Shown in pieces: positions 45,385-57,375 of a stretch of 64,000 nt of DNA; within the stretch, counting starts at the first letter, position 1, and every line of letters starts with the position of its first letter. The notes beneath the pieces are model-generated. The model was given only the letters and a program-made list of their open reading frames with translations. It did no database searches and was not told the DNA's origin. A program made the position numbers and the translations under genes. The stretch covers positions 1,015,126-1,079,125 of the forward strand of contig JAJVDF010000230.1 in the NCBI GenBank assembly GCA_022410635.1, read 5' to 3'. The stretch is from Tretioscincus oriximinensis. Its lineage: Eukaryota; Chordata; Lepidosauria; Squamata; Gymnophthalmidae.

Positions 45385-46685
45385 GCACGTGTATGTATAA
45401 CAGGCCTTTAGTCTTTGCCATCATATTTACATATTGGTCCTTTTGTATCTTACTTATCTTGTAAACATGTATAAGGGTTTTAGTTTACACATAGTTTTCA
45501 TAGGACTTTCACATTTACACATAGCTTTGCTCCTTTTCATCCATGACTTCCTGCACCCATCCATGGAACTAAAGGGAAAAATACTTCCCAAGAAGATGCC
45601 ACCCATTTAAGGAATCACTGGTCTAGACTAAACTATCTTTGATTTCATGCTCAATTACATATATTGCGGTCCCAAATTGTTGGTGTTGACAGCATGTACA
45701 TTTTTCTCTTGGCAAATAAGGGGTGCAAATATTGCCATTGCATAAAGAGGTTGTTGCACTGCAGAAAATGACTTTGAAACTGTTGTCCTGCTGGAGTTCT
45801 GTGTCCCAGAAAAAGGATAGTATTTTCCCACAGGGCAAAATTTGTCTCCCTTCTGTCCACATGGAGACTGAGAAGAACATTATGTTCCAGTGCACTTGCT
45901 AGAAGAGAATTATGGGACTTCTGCCCCTAAGGAATGGTCATTAAAATGCCTTGGTACTAAAATGTTCTCAGCAGCTTTGACGTCTATAGAAAGCCACATG
46001 GGAAGGGGCTAACTTTCCTGTGAAACAAGTTCACCTTAAGAGCACAAGCCAAGCCGCCTGAGCTTTTCCTGTGGTCATGTCCTCAACATTATTAACTATC
46101 TTCCCCTTAGAAAAACATCACCTTGGACCCAAGAGTGTCTATTATATCATTCCACTGATTGGCTATTTTCAGGTCNGCCGCATATCACATCCTTCCAATA
46201 GGAAGTACAAAGATCAAAACAGGCTTATAGTGCTTAGATCAAGATATTCAATTTAATTAGAAATGAAGAGGGTGGGGTGGGGGGGGGAATGGAAGAAGTG
46301 AGCTAACAGGATGTTTTGTTACCCAAGAATGCTTTCCAACTGGTTCTGTGTGTGTTTTAACTATTTTATTGGCATATCTTCACTTATGCTCAAATTCCAA
46401 GCTGGATGTCACAGAACCTTCATTTTAGTCTATCTTACCTACATAGTAAATGAGGGGCAAAAGATTTATTTTTACAATTATAAGGATATGAGAGAAGGAT
46501 TATAAAATTCTTTATTTTATTATTAACCTGCAGTTTCTGTGTTCTCCATTTCTGACTTTCATTCAGGAGTAACCAAGCAAAGGAATGTTTAGGAGAGAAA
46601 AAACATGTGAATGGATAAATCTTACAAAATATGGTTGCCATTATCAGTTTAGATTTTACCTATTAGCTTCATTACTTAAGTAGTG
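45385..46685. other. Unique DNA, no gene seen
   Basis: About 1.3 kb with a GGGTGGGGTGGGGGGG run near 46270 and an N at 46176. No named repeat. Overlapping minus-strand open frames of 90 and 69 codons at 45623-45895 have no motif. Confidence 0.5.
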
Positions 46686-46811
46686 TTCTGGCATGTAATT
46701 TTAATCCACCTTCACTCCAGAAAAACTGGTCTAAAGTAGGGGGGAAATATGTCATCCCCCCAATTTAGCCCAGTTCTTCAACATCAAAGATGGATTAAAA
46801 TTATGCCCCCC
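46686..46811. mobile_element. MITE-F, two-armed copy
   Basis: Left arm TCTGGCATGTAATTTTAATC, CTGGTCTAAA and right arm TTTAGCCCAGTTCTTCAACA, GATGGATTAAAATTATG are inverse to each other around a GGGGGGAAATATGTCATCCC centre. No clear target duplication. Confidence 0.7.
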
Positions 46812-49800
46812 TTCCCACATTACCCTAAACAACCCATTTAGAATAACCCAGCATAGGCCATTTGTGATTGCATTCTCATTCACCTTCAATATTCCACACT
46901 ATTTCTTGTCTTCTCATTACATTACCTTGTATTCTCGGCACATAGTATTTCCTATAAGTCATTACTGTGCTTATCTTACTACAGTTCCCAGCATTCTCTG
47001 TACGCCAAGAGCCGATAGAGTTTTACAGCTATCTCGAAGTCTCATGAGATTTACCATTCTCTCACAATGGAAGGCCCCATGAAGGCTTTTTAATGGATTT
47101 ACACTACAGTCAGAAATGAAGGCAGAATAAATGAGCTATCAGGAAAAAAATGGGGTCATAGACCTTTTTAGCAAGTGGATTGCTGAACCTGCAAGAACTT
47201 GTGGGGCAATTTCAGCATGATGTAATTACCATAGTGGTAAAAATTATTTGTGGGGACTCAGTCTATGTGTCTAAACAGCACTTAACTGTAAGAACCCAGA
47301 CAATTTCCATTTTAGGAATTTTCAGATGGGGTCTTTACTTTCATGATGTCAGAATGGGACTCCAATCCAAAATAACCTAAGCAAAATGTTGAAGTGAACT
47401 GTTACAGTGGCACTGGGATGATGGAAAAGATAACTGTAAAGTCCGACTGTTACCTTTAGGCAGTGAAATATAAAGCACATAAAGGCAATGTGTCAAGGAG
47501 ATAATACATTCCATAGACCCCCAAGATAAAAAAAACGACTCCTGTGGCGAAACACCGCCCTCCCATGGCTGAATTTCAGAGTCAATAATTATTGGAGCAA
47601 GTGAGGTCCTTCAAAGGGATGCTGATTTATCAATCAGCAATAGGAGAGATAAGCTGTTTTCCCTTCCTGTACGGAAGAAAATACGTTCTTGCTGCAAGAA
47701 AAAATTGAGTTTCAAAGAGATGAAGTAATGGAAAACAGAGACACTGTGAGTTGCTCAGACTGCTCAGAGTGGCTGCTTCCACACCTGATGTATTTTGGAC
47801 CAAGACAGGATATCCCGGTCAAGAATAGAACTGTTTCATCTTGGGATGGGTTATAAATGGGCTTGAACAGCCCTTCCTTGTCCAGGCTCTAGTGTTGTCT
47901 CCAAAAGTAGGACTTGATCTTAAAGCCTGGACTTAGTCTTCAAAGATTCCTGTCCTTTGTTATTTGTGGCTGTATTATATGGTCAATGAACTAATCATTA
48001 AACTTATCTAGCTTGTGGCTGAAGCCATTTTGACAGTAAACTGACTACCAGCTTCCCTTCCAGTGGTAGTATCTTATTCTGACCTATAAGAGCATGCTGC
48101 CTGCCTGAATGTTGCTGCTGAACTGTTTGAGAATTTGGTCAAAGAGATCCATGATAGGATTGGGGCTTCTGCCAGTCCACACCGGTAGGACAATACCAGA
48201 GTTTGTAACTATAAGTGGGGCCATAAGGGATAACGTTCCTCTGAAGGCAGCAGCTGGGAGACTGTGGATGCAGAAAACTTTCTCATTAGAGAATATACCA
48301 TTGGACAAAACCAGAAAAAGGACTACCAATGTTTTGAATTTATTCCTACATTCCTAAGTGAGGTACTGTGACCAACAAAAGCATCTTTTGAAGACAACTT
48401 TCATTCTTTGTTCCTTGGGACATTGTCCTATGAATTACAGAAAGCCAGCTGCAAATATTGTGGAATTATACAGCTTGTCACACTTTCAATGAGAAATAGT
48501 TGAAGAGGAAGGAACAAAGCATTCTCATTGATAATTGCTTCACAATTCCCCAAACATTCCAAAAGCATTCTTAAACTTACCTTGTATAAACTGGTTTTAG
48601 GTTGTCCACAGTCATTCCTTTGGTGCTAAAATATTCCTAAAAAGGTACAAATATTACTTTCTAAACTATTTGTACTTTAACTGTTACATGACATGTCTTC
48701 ATCCAATTGCAGCAAGAATTGCAGAGAGGTGTTTAGTACGTAGAAAGGCTAAAAAAATGCAGCCTTTGAACTTCCTGTTCCTTGTCTAGGAGCAGGAATG
48801 TNTCTACCTGGGAAAGTACTTAAGGTAAGAAACATTTCTCCTAACCATTTGATGGGAATGTTTCCCAGAAACCATTTTCTGAAGGAAAATGCAAAACAAA
48901 TCCCTTATTGAATAATCTTTCTTCTGGCCATATGCCAGCTATTAATTTTTNAAAAAATGAAATCCTGGTAGAAATGAATAGAATTCAAGTGCATATTACA
49001 AACACAATTGATCTCTACTATGTATCCCTAAATAGTGCCTTGTGCTTATAGAAGATCTTAAATACTTCTCTACTTATACAGGTATTTCTTTCCAAGTTAA
49101 TATTGTGACCAAGTTGCCTCACTTCACTATATTTAACATTGTGGCCCCTTTATCATGCCCGTGGAGTTTGCCTGTCTGAAATCTGTGTGGGCCTTTGTAT
49201 CACCATTTCTGTTTTAAAACATTTCCCAAAATATCCTAATTACAGATCTGCATCTTTTCTTGATGATTTGCCTTGCAATGTGGCAGGGAGTGGTTCTATA
49301 TTCAGCAGGGTAGGTCTGGCTGGCAGTTCTCTGTATGCCACCTAAGATNCTGACTTCAGTTCCCAGCAACTGGGACACAATTTCTTGGAATCTGCCTGAT
49401 TTTTTGGTCTCATGTGTTTGGTTGTGACCAAACTTCCTCACTTTGATTTCTGAACCAAGGCAGGAATGCTAGAAATACACACTACTTTTTCTCTGCATGA
49501 CGCAGGTAGCTCTATTCTTAGTTACAATTGCAAAGTCTGTTGGCTAGCTTTGTACTGCTAACATCCTTCTCCACACACTCTCTTAAGTTTGTGACTTGGC
49601 TTGCAATTTCCTTAATGGAACCATTCAAAAGCAATTAAAGTGAAGACCTTAATGAAATGGAAGTATCTACTGGATCAACTTGCAGGCCTAATTCCATCCT
49701 TCCCACCCACCTCCACCCAGCTATTAGAGCAATGGAGCCAGATATTAAGTCTTTTATAACTAATCCTTTGAAGTAAGAGTAAAAGTTCTATTGCTATAAA

Positions 49801-50114
49801 TATCAGATTAAAATACATTCTTGGTTAATACAGAATAAACTTTTAAATGAAAGATATGAGACAATCACTTTAGAAATCCTTGTTCCGGTTAGGCTGGAGG
49901 CACATGAAATGTAGTGGTAGTAACATCATGATGACTCCACTCCATGTGTTAATAGAGTTTTTGCAAAAAACCCAGAAGTTTTTGTAGGGCACCCAGAAAA
50001 AGGTCCTTTGCCCCTTTGCTGATATTTTCTATGCCTGCAACCTTCCTGTGGGTACTATGAGATTACTGTGATACAATGAGAAAACACTAGGATAAATTAT
50101 TGCAGTCACATATT
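46812..50114. other. Unique DNA, no gene seen
   Basis: About 3.3 kb. An A-rich run lies near 47528, with Ns at 48802, 48951 and 49349. The segment 48084-48357 is open on both strands for about 80 codons but has no domain, start context or splice pattern I can defend. No named repeat. Confidence 0.45.
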
Positions 50115-51475
50115 AGAACATAAGAACATAAGAAGAGCCATACTGGATCAGGCCACAGCCCATCAAGTCCAGCATTCTGTGTCACACAGAGGCCCACCAG
50201 ATGCACCTGGGCAGCCTGTACAGAGGAAAGCAAAATATGCTCCTGTTCATGACTCCCTGCAAATGGTATTTCAAGAGTCCTGCCTGTTGCTCCATCCGGG
50301 AGCCGACATCCAGACAACTATCCTAGTATCCATTTATACCCTTAGTGTCCATAAACCTGTCTAGTCCTGTCTTGAAACTATCCAAGCTGTTGGCTACTAC
50401 TACCTCTTCAGGAAGTAAATTCCACAGGCCGATGACCCTCTGGGTGAAAAAATACTTTCCTTTGTCTGTTCTCACTTTTCTACCCAACAGTTTTAAGGAG
50501 TGCCCTCTGGTCCTTGTGTTGTGTGATAGAGAAAACATTTTTCTCTATTCACCCTGTCGATCCCATGCATGATTTTGTACACTTCAATCAGATCACCCCT
50601 CAAACGTCTCCTTTCGAGGCTGAAAAGGCCCAGACGTTGCAGCCTTGCTTCGTAAGGGAGGTGCTCCAGACCCTTGATCATTTTTGTTGCCCTTTTCTGC
50701 ACCTTCTCCAGTTCCAAAATATCCCTCTTGAGATGTGGCGACCAGAATTGAACACAGTATTCCAAATGTGGCCTCACCACAGATTTATAAAGAGGCAAAA
50801 CAACATTTGCTGACTTGTTTTCGATTCCTTTCCTAATTATCCCCAACATGAAATTTGCCTTTTTTGCTGCTGCTGCACACTGGGTCGACATTTTCATTGA
50901 ATTGTCCACGAACACCCCAAGATCCTTTTCTTGCTCGGTCACGGAAAGCTTGGTTCCCATCAGGTGGTAGGAGTATTTTGGGTTCTTTGCCCCAATATGC
51001 ATGACCTTGCACTTGCTTAAGTTGAAGTGCATTTGCCACTTTGATGCCCACTCACCCAATTTCAATAAATCACTCTGGAGTGCCTTACAATCATTTTCAG
51101 TTTTCACTACCCTGAACAGTTTAGTGTCGTCAGCAAACTTGGCTACTTCACTATTTACCTCGGCATCCAGATCATTTATAAATATATTGAAAAGCAAGGG
51201 TCCCAGTACAGATCCCTGGGGTACCCCACTTCTTACCTCTTTCCACTCAGAGAACTGTCCATTTAATACTACCCTCTGTTTTCTATCTTTTAGCCAGTTT
51301 TCAATCCAGGATAAAGTCTGTCCTCTTATACCATGAGTATGGAGCTTTTTTAGAAGCCTTTGATGAGGGACTTTATCAAAAGCCTTCTGAAAATCTAGAT
51401 AGACAATATCAACTGTATCCCCTTTATCTACATGTTTGATAACGCTCTCAAAGAATTCTAGCAAGTTGGTAAGAC
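50115..51475 (-). mobile_element. CR1-group LINE, 3' end with TTCTTATG tail (copy 3)
   Basis: On the minus strand this is a 1.36-kb, 5'-truncated copy: ORF2 from the reverse transcriptase core to the end, then a 3' untranslated region ending in two TTCTTATG-type units (plus strand CATAAGAACATAAGAAGAGC). It is about 97-98% identical to copy 1 over their shared 740 bp, so both are young. Its 5' edge abuts a family-A repeat at 51476. Confidence 0.9.
50323..51464 (-). pseudogene. CR1 ORF2 fragment with a single late frameshift (copy 3)
   Basis: The frame 51464 to 50493 (323 codons) holds VDIVYLDFQKAFDKVPH near residue 18, SGVPQGSVLGPLLF near residue 78 and the catalytic FADDTKL box near residue 111, then the C-terminal [21 protein letters not shown] length change in the A run near 50538 shifts the frame; the remaining 71 codons continue in the next frame to the native GINGY stop at 50323. 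The protein N-terminus (endonuclease and palm start) is lost by 5' truncation. Confidence 0.85.
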
Positions 51476-51638
51476 ATATTGAGCATGTTCAGCATTTACT
51501 ACCTTGTTGTCTTGTCTGTTCCACATGGATTTAAAGGTTTTCTAGTTGTCCGTTTGTGAAAGAATGAAGTTAAGTATGCACGGGTCATTTTGGAACTGAA
51601 CACCATTGCAGTTTTTAACACATTGTATGGAGGGGCCC
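51476..51638. repeat. Family-A dispersed repeat (copy 2, partial)
   Basis: TTGAGCATGTTCAGCATTTA, then TGTCTGTTCCACATGGATTT, AAAGGTTTTCTAG and AACACCATTGCAGTTTTTAA match 23193-23345 in the same order. It starts exactly at the CR1 5' boundary; the CR1 may have inserted into it, but I could not find the other half beyond 50115. Confidence 0.6.
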
Positions 51639-51916
51639 TTAATTTTCTGTGCTAATATTGACACAGAATAATAGATATTAATATTACAGTTGGGGTTTTT
51701 TTACACTTAAGAATCTACACATTGAAAATCCAAGTGCATTTATCACNAATTTTACTCAAATTTAAGTTTTCAAAACAATCATTTTCAGTAACAATAATTT
51801 TCATCTTGATCTTCTAGGCAACCAATGAAAAGCAGTTACTGATAGAATAGCCCATCCAAGGGACCTGCTATACTGCTTTGACTGCATCATGGTGCAGTCT
51901 AGCAGAGATCAAGGTG

Positions 51917-52010
51917 CTTATCTGACACGCATTTTTGATCCACTTTCACACCTGAAAGTGAGGGAGGCTTTTTTCTAGTTTAATCCAGTTCTTCAGAACT
52001 GATTATGTCT
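51917..52010. mobile_element. MITE-F, diverged copy
   Basis: TGACACGCATTTTTGATCCA and TAGTTTAATCCAGTTCTTCA are recognisable arm segments, but the second arm is shortened and the centre replaced. The weakest of the five copies. Confidence 0.4.
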
Positions 52011-54587
52011 CCCACTGCTCCTGCCTTAAAAGCAGGATACAATGGTTGCCCCCAGCCAATGAGGATCCAGACCACCTTTTCCTTGTCACACTTTGCAAGC
52101 AGAAAATCCTCATTCCTGCTTCAAATGAAGTATTCAATATCTGTTTTACTGTCTCAGCAATCAAATTTCTTTGATAGAACAGTATACAAAGCAATGAACT
52201 TTGATTCACAATTGCCAATTGACACAAATCAGTTTGGAATATCTTGAAGTCATTTTTAAAAGTTCTGCAAACTGATGCACCAGAAAGCCAAAAAGATTCA
52301 TTCCCAAATACATACAGCTTGCAGAAATGTCAACGTTATTTTTTTCTCTGAACCTGAAAAAGTCATGAATCCCACGTCTGCCCATGGGAACAAGACACAT
52401 GCATAGACCTTTGCCCTTCTTGGCCCTTTTCAGATTTAGAAAAACACCAGTTATGGATAAGCATAGAGTCCAGTTGTTTGTAGAAGACGAACAGATTAAT
52501 GGGAAACATGACTAAAATATACTGTTGCAATCCCTGTATAATTTTCAAGAGCTTCTTGTTGTTGGCAACTTATTTGTTAAACAATATTAGTGAAATATGT
52601 GGCAAACTGCAATACTTTGCAAATAAATAAAGTTGATATGGTCTATGTTTACATGGAGCAGGAAAGCAAGTGATGTCCACTGTCTACAAGGGATTGCAGA
52701 TTTTGCTGGGGAAAAGAGGGTACATACCTTTATCTGAAGCCACACCAAACTGTCCCAGCCAGCTGTGATCCTGCAGTCCCCTCTGCAGAAGGCTGGCACC
52801 TTCTCATGCTGCTCATCTCCTCATGAGGGTGTGGACAGATGACAAGGCTGCAGGCAGCTTACAATGGAGGTTTCACTATGCAGATGGAAAAGATCTGCAA
52901 CAGGAGAATCCTCTCCTTTGACAGATCTCTTTGGGATGCATGGCGAAAAGAGAAGATGGTGGAACATTGTGCCAAGGAAAATGTAGGATACTGTCTACAA
53001 TTGCTACCAATCTTTTTCGTATTAGTCTCTAAGGTGCGCTTAGAGCTTATATGCATATGTAATCTTTGTTTGAAGTCCAGTAGCATGCAGTAAATCTCTC
53101 ACAGAAGACAAAAGTAGCAAGTCTGATAAAATGACACTACGGCTCTTCTCCTCTGCCACCTCCCCTTTATCTCCCTCCCTACAAATAAAAATAAAGAGAT
53201 TGAGGTTAGGATGGTGCGCAGATGTTACTTCAACAGGAGTTAGGAGGAACTGGCATAAAATATTACATACGCAGCCACCCAGCCCAGGAACACCCCATTT
53301 TACTATTGGCTGAGGCAACCATAATGTTACAGCTCAGCGTGAATCTGAAGCGGTGTGCATACCGAGCAAGGCGGGAGCACTTTGAAGTTGGTTTTTATAG
53401 TAACACAATGTGAACGGGGGACGTTGGAGCTGCAGTTGCATCCGTTTTTAGGTATAGTGNGTCTGCAGCCTAAGTGATTTTGGGGGGTCCGTATATCCTC
53501 CAGTGGCAATTAAACTTATTCAATTCCTGAAGTGTATCATGTTACAATGTAAAAATTGCAAGAAGGCCTTTTTTGACGTCATAGGGGAATTGTATGCACA
53601 CGTACACATGAATGTAGGAACTGGCTTTTGCAGTGCCTTCGTGGTTCCTTTAGGATGCAGGAAGGTACAGAAATCATGTCACTGAAGTTGAACAAAATAC
53701 TGAGTCATCTAGACTGGTGCATAGACTTACACTTATCCAGTCACTATCTCACCAGAATCACCCTTAAAGTACTTGAATAATAGAGGCAGGGTAAGGACTC
53801 TATCAGTGTTGGTTATCCTCAATACCACAAGATTATGTCCATGATCAAACATAAGAAAATGGCAAGATTGCATTCAGAAAATGAAAGTTCTCTGGCTATG
53901 GTGCTAGCTGAGTACAGCAAACGTTATGCAAGCAGCCTCCCATGCATCAAGAGCACTGTTGATGTCTGATTTTTTATACAGTATAATACAGCAAAAATTT
54001 AAAAATAAATAAATGGGATTTGATAATAATAGTAGTAGCTTTTTGTCTCCTGATTGGGTTATGAGACACATGCAGGGTTCCCTCAGCACATAAACCTTTT
54101 ACCATTTGACTACAGTTTTTGGGAAAACATCTACTAGAAACACACTAAAGGCTCCTCCCCCTTTCTTCCTTTTTTCCCAATCCAAAGCAAACTCCCACTA
54201 CTATCCAGTACATGAAGATATGCCATACAGGTTCAAATTGACTACTGTTCACATCAAACAGATATTCAAAAGGTTTGAGCTCAAACTGAATACCTGGCTG
54301 CTTGAAGGCAAAGTCCGAATTACAGACAAAAAAAGGATGTTGCCATGAATCTATGAACACATCGTGTTCAACTTTGATAAGTTCACACCCAAAACACATC
54401 AAGCAGTGGGTTCATATTCAAAATGGACACCCTGAAGAAAAAGAGTATTGAAACCAAAAGAAGATGATTCAAACTGAACAGGTCATTTTGAATTTATGCA
54501 TATATCCGCTCTGTCAGGCAGCTGGCAAATTTTAGCTGAGTAAAAGACATATCAGGGCTATCTGGCAGTGAAATCACAAATGCCAAC
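52011..54587. other. Unique DNA, no gene seen
   Basis: About 2.6 kb with no named repeat apart from an ATAAATAAAT run near 54003. An N at 53460. Overlapping open frames at 52839-53318 on both strands have no motif. Confidence 0.45.
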
Positions 54588-54590
54588 TAA

Positions 54591-54743
54591 GGCCCTTTCC
54601 ACACAGAGCCTTATTCTGGGTAACATCTTGGGACAGAGCTTGGCCATCCACATTTGGGGCCTGCCACATTGTACATTAGCATGTGGATAGCAGGCACCTA
54701 TTCTGAGCTATAGCCTAGGATAAGACTCCACGTGGACAGGGCT
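54591..54743. mobile_element. MITE-B, shortened copy (copy 4)
   Basis: Starts GGCCCTTTCCACACAGAGCC and ends GTGGACAGGGCT. The centre (GGGGCCTGCCACATTGTACATT) is shortened by about 27 bp relative to copies 1 and 3. Flanks are TAA (54588-54590) and TAG (54744-54746), a 3-bp duplication with one change. Confidence 0.75.
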
Positions 54744-54746
54744 TAG

Positions 54747-55508
54747 AAAGGTGTTGGTATTTTTCCTATATCTAAAAGATCCCTTATGGATGAATCTGTA
54801 GCAGCAAATATGAGCCAGCCAATATTCCAAACCAAATGTAAAAATTGACTCTCTTCCTATCAAGCCAAATTGGTAGTGTAAACAGCGTTCATTCTTTTCT
54901 CTGTCACCGCAACCTCGTCCACAAAAATAGTATGCCAAGATAATAACAGAATCTTATACAAGTTCAATGTCAGCAGCAGCAAGGCTTTTCAACAGCTAAG
55001 CTGTTAAACTATTTTTAGAAATGTCTACAAGCTATCAAACATAATTTCCTTCTGATTTTTTTGAAATAAAATTTCAAGCATCTGGTGAAATCGGAAAATT
55101 AAAAATGAACTGTTGAACAGCTAAAATATCACTTCTTTTTTTAAAAAAATGGAAATCAGAATAAATATGATTAACATTTAAAGACAGTGTGGCTGGAAAA
55201 ATCTACGTTTTGTTACCATTTGGGATTTACAGCTCCAAAGGACTGACTTTTCTTAAGACCGATTTCCTTTTTGAAGCCACTTAGTGGCAGGAAACTCAGC
55301 TTTTCAAATATTTAACATTTATAGATACTTGTTCCCTAGAAACGCAGAAGCCTATAAATGAACTGTGATGATAGCAACTTTTCAAGGGGTCTAAGGGAGT
55401 TTTACTGCATTTCATGCCTCCTATTGAACACCACGGAATGGTTGGTCTTAGTGGAATGCACTTATCAGCATCTAATAAAAACATGTTTGTTCACTCAAGC
55501 ATTTAGGC
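54747..55508. other. No recognisable feature
   Basis: About 760 bp of AT-rich sequence, with a TTTTTTTAAAAAAA run near 55135. No named repeat. Confidence 0.5.
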
Positions 55509-55645
55509 TGCTGTCACACACTTCCTTTTAAATAATCTTCAATCCTGAAGGTCTAGAAGCAAGAAAAGCTCATTTTTTTCTGTTTCTTCTGGTTTTCAGT
55601 CCAGCTCTTCAGGACTGAAAATGGTTTAAAAGCACATGTGTGACT
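55509..55645. mobile_element. MITE-F, well-preserved copy
   Basis: Left arm TGTCACACACTTCCTTTTAA, AATCTTCAATCCTGAAG and right arm CTTCAGGACTGAAAATGG, TTTAAAAGCACATGTGTGAC are inverse to each other. It directly abuts MITE-B copy 5. I could not identify a certain target duplication. Confidence 0.75.
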
Positions 55646-55716
55646 AGGCCTGTTTCCACTGAGCCTTATTCTGGGTTATATCTTGGAATAGGAGTCTGTC
55701 ATCTGGGTCTGTCATA

Positions 55717-55849
55717 GGCTGCATCCACACATCACTTTTATTCCACTACTATAAAGCATCAGGTGGACTAGTTTATTCCAGAATATCCATGATTTAGTAT
55801 GGGATATTGTGGAATATAATGGAAAAAATAAGTGATGTGTGGAGCAGGC
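55717..55849. mobile_element. MITE-C nested in MITE-B
   Basis: Starts GGCTGCATCCACACATCACT and ends with its inverse AAGTGATGTGTGGAGCAGGC; 133 bp. Flanked by TA on both sides (55715-55716 and 55850-55851), as in the copy at 16990. The internal words TTTATTCCAGAATATCCATG and TAATGGAAAAAATAAG match that copy. Confidence 0.75.
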
Positions 55850-55870
55850 TATATAGTCTATATTGGCATG

Positions 55871-56124
55871 AGCCAGTTTGATGTAGTAGTTAGTGTTGTA
55901 CCCTTATCTGGTAGTCTCCCGGTTCGATTCCACACTCCTCCAGGAAGCCCACTGGGAGAATTTGGGCCTATCACAGTCCTTAGAACTCTCTCAGTCCCAC
56001 CTACATCATAGGGTGTCTATTGGGGAGAAAGCAACAAAAAGCTATGTGTGCTCCGTATGGTTGGCTACCCTTATACCTTTGGGTGTAAGGCTGGATAGAA
56101 GTATAAATAAATAAATAAATAAAT
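55871..56124 (+). mobile_element. SINE-D, full length, nested in MITE-B
   Basis: Head AGCCAGTTTGATGTAGTAGT (A-box region), perfect B box GGTTCGATTCC at 55921-55931, then CACACTCCTCCAGGAAGCCC, CACAGTCCTTAGAACTCTCT, the CCCACCTACATCATAGGGTG block and a 3' end of GGTGTAAGGCTGGATAGAAG followed by (TAAA)n. It interrupts a MITE-B at its GGCATG/TGG site and carries a short ATG repeat on each side. This is the best-preserved SINE-D in the window and the reference for the others. Confidence 0.9.
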
Positions 56125-56181
56125 GTGGTTGGCCAAACTCTGTCACAAGGCCAGACTAAGGTTCAGTGGGAACTGGCCCTA

Positions 56182-56769
56182 GTGATTAATTCTGGATATG
56201 TTTGCAACATATCAATCATTCCTTTTCTGGCCTATTTCTTTCTCTATACCATAAAAATTCTATGTTTTTTTTCAGTGCTCCAGCCTACTATCTGTAGCTG
56301 AATTCGTGCTTTGCTAAAGTTTCTTATCAGGGCACGGAGCTATAATGTTAGAGAGGCAGTCTAAGGAATGCAAGTGAAGTTTTTAGACACTTGATATCAA
56401 TGCTGGCATAGCTAGCAGTAAGAAAATCCCCCTCACTGGAACGTGTGAAACATTTTATCAAAGGCAAGATGACATAGCAAGGAGAACACAGGATACTTTC
56501 TCTCACAGTTTATATGCTCTGGCCCTGAACCAGGTAATATAATATATGTGTTCAGATAGAAATCTTCAGGTTAGTATCTAGGCTGTTTTCAGAAAAAAAC
56601 TGAAGAAGATTAATTTGAACACATAGAGAATAATCCAGCTTCCTCACTATGCATATAACTTTATTATTCTCGAACTGCTCAAATGTTCAGGGAATACATT
56701 ACTTCTCCAGAAGTAACACGTAAATATTTGTAATAATTGTTCTTTGATTTACATTATCTTAATATATCT
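56182..56769. other. No recognisable feature
   Basis: About 590 bp with no named repeat or credible open frame. Confidence 0.5.
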
Positions 56770-56822
56770 GTGTGTCTGTGTGTGCGCGTGCGTGCTTGCG
56801 TGCATGCGTATGTATGTATGTA
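56770..56822. repeat. Compound microsatellite TG/CG/TGTA
   Basis: TGTGTG passes into GCGCGTGCGTGCTTGCGTGC and then TATGTATGTATG. Alternating purine-pyrimidine sequence of this kind can adopt Z-DNA. Confidence 0.85.
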
Positions 56823-57002
56823 AGGGGCAGGCCAAAAACTGAGAAAGCTTGGATGGTACAAGCCACACAAAAAAAGGAAAACAGCCCAATCCTTTTCTAC
56901 TTGCAAGCCACTATAGGGTGATATAGATTCCCTGTAGACTGAGCAGTTCCACCAACAATTCAGGTAAATGTAGAAACAGCCTAAGGCCCAGTATTTTCAT
57001 GT

Positions 57003-57060
57003 CATAGAATCTTAGAATCGTAGTGTTAGAAGGAACCTCCAGGTTCAAGTCTAACTCGCT
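57003..57060 (-). mobile_element. CR1 LINE, short 3' end of the classic type
   Basis: CATAGAATCTTAGAATCGTAGTGTTAGAAGG, followed by AACCTCCAGGTTCAAGTC, is the reverse complement of the CR1 tail, including two of the ATTCTATGA-like octamers. It is the same subfamily type as 12349-12550 and very short. Confidence 0.6.
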
Positions 57061-57375
57061 ACTTTGGAACTCTTTAGGAAAACTGAAAGAAATGCAATTA
57101 GTCCTAATCAATATGGTCAATAGATATTGTAAGAGCTGTAATGCATTGGAGGAGTTACAAACAATTGAAGGAAGTTATCCACTCTATATTTTATTCTCAC
57201 AACAAATGTATAACATAGTTTAAGTAAAAAAAATTGTTTCCAGTCCAGAATATTTAGAGGGCATTATACTAAGGGTGCAGCTACACNAGGATTACTTACC
57301 TCTTCCTTACTCTTCAGGCCACATGGGCCAAGTGGAGGATATTTGCTGATATTTTCCAACATCTAGTGAAACGCT
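57061..57375. other. No recognisable feature
   Basis: About 315 bp. GGGTGCAGCTACAC at about 57276 (with an N) could be a transposon end belonging to the family-A repeat that follows, but I cannot confirm it. Confidence 0.35.

Larger units (their letters stand above)
55647..56178. mobile_element. MITE-B interrupted by two later insertions (copy 5)
   Basis: The outer parts are a MITE-B: start GGCCTGTTTCCACTGAGCC, end CAGTGGGAACTGGCC, and an exact 3-bp duplication CTA at 55644-55646 and 56179-56181. Between the arms sit a MITE-C (55717-55849) and a SINE-D (55871-56124). Removing the two inserts in thought leaves a normal MITE-B layout, including TATATTGGCATG and ATGTGGTTGGCCAA around the SINE. 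Confidence 0.85.

Noticed and set aside
48084..48357. Open frames of about 80 codons on both strands over the same bases
   Set aside because: No motif, start context or splice pattern; one of the two must be chance and nothing favours the other.
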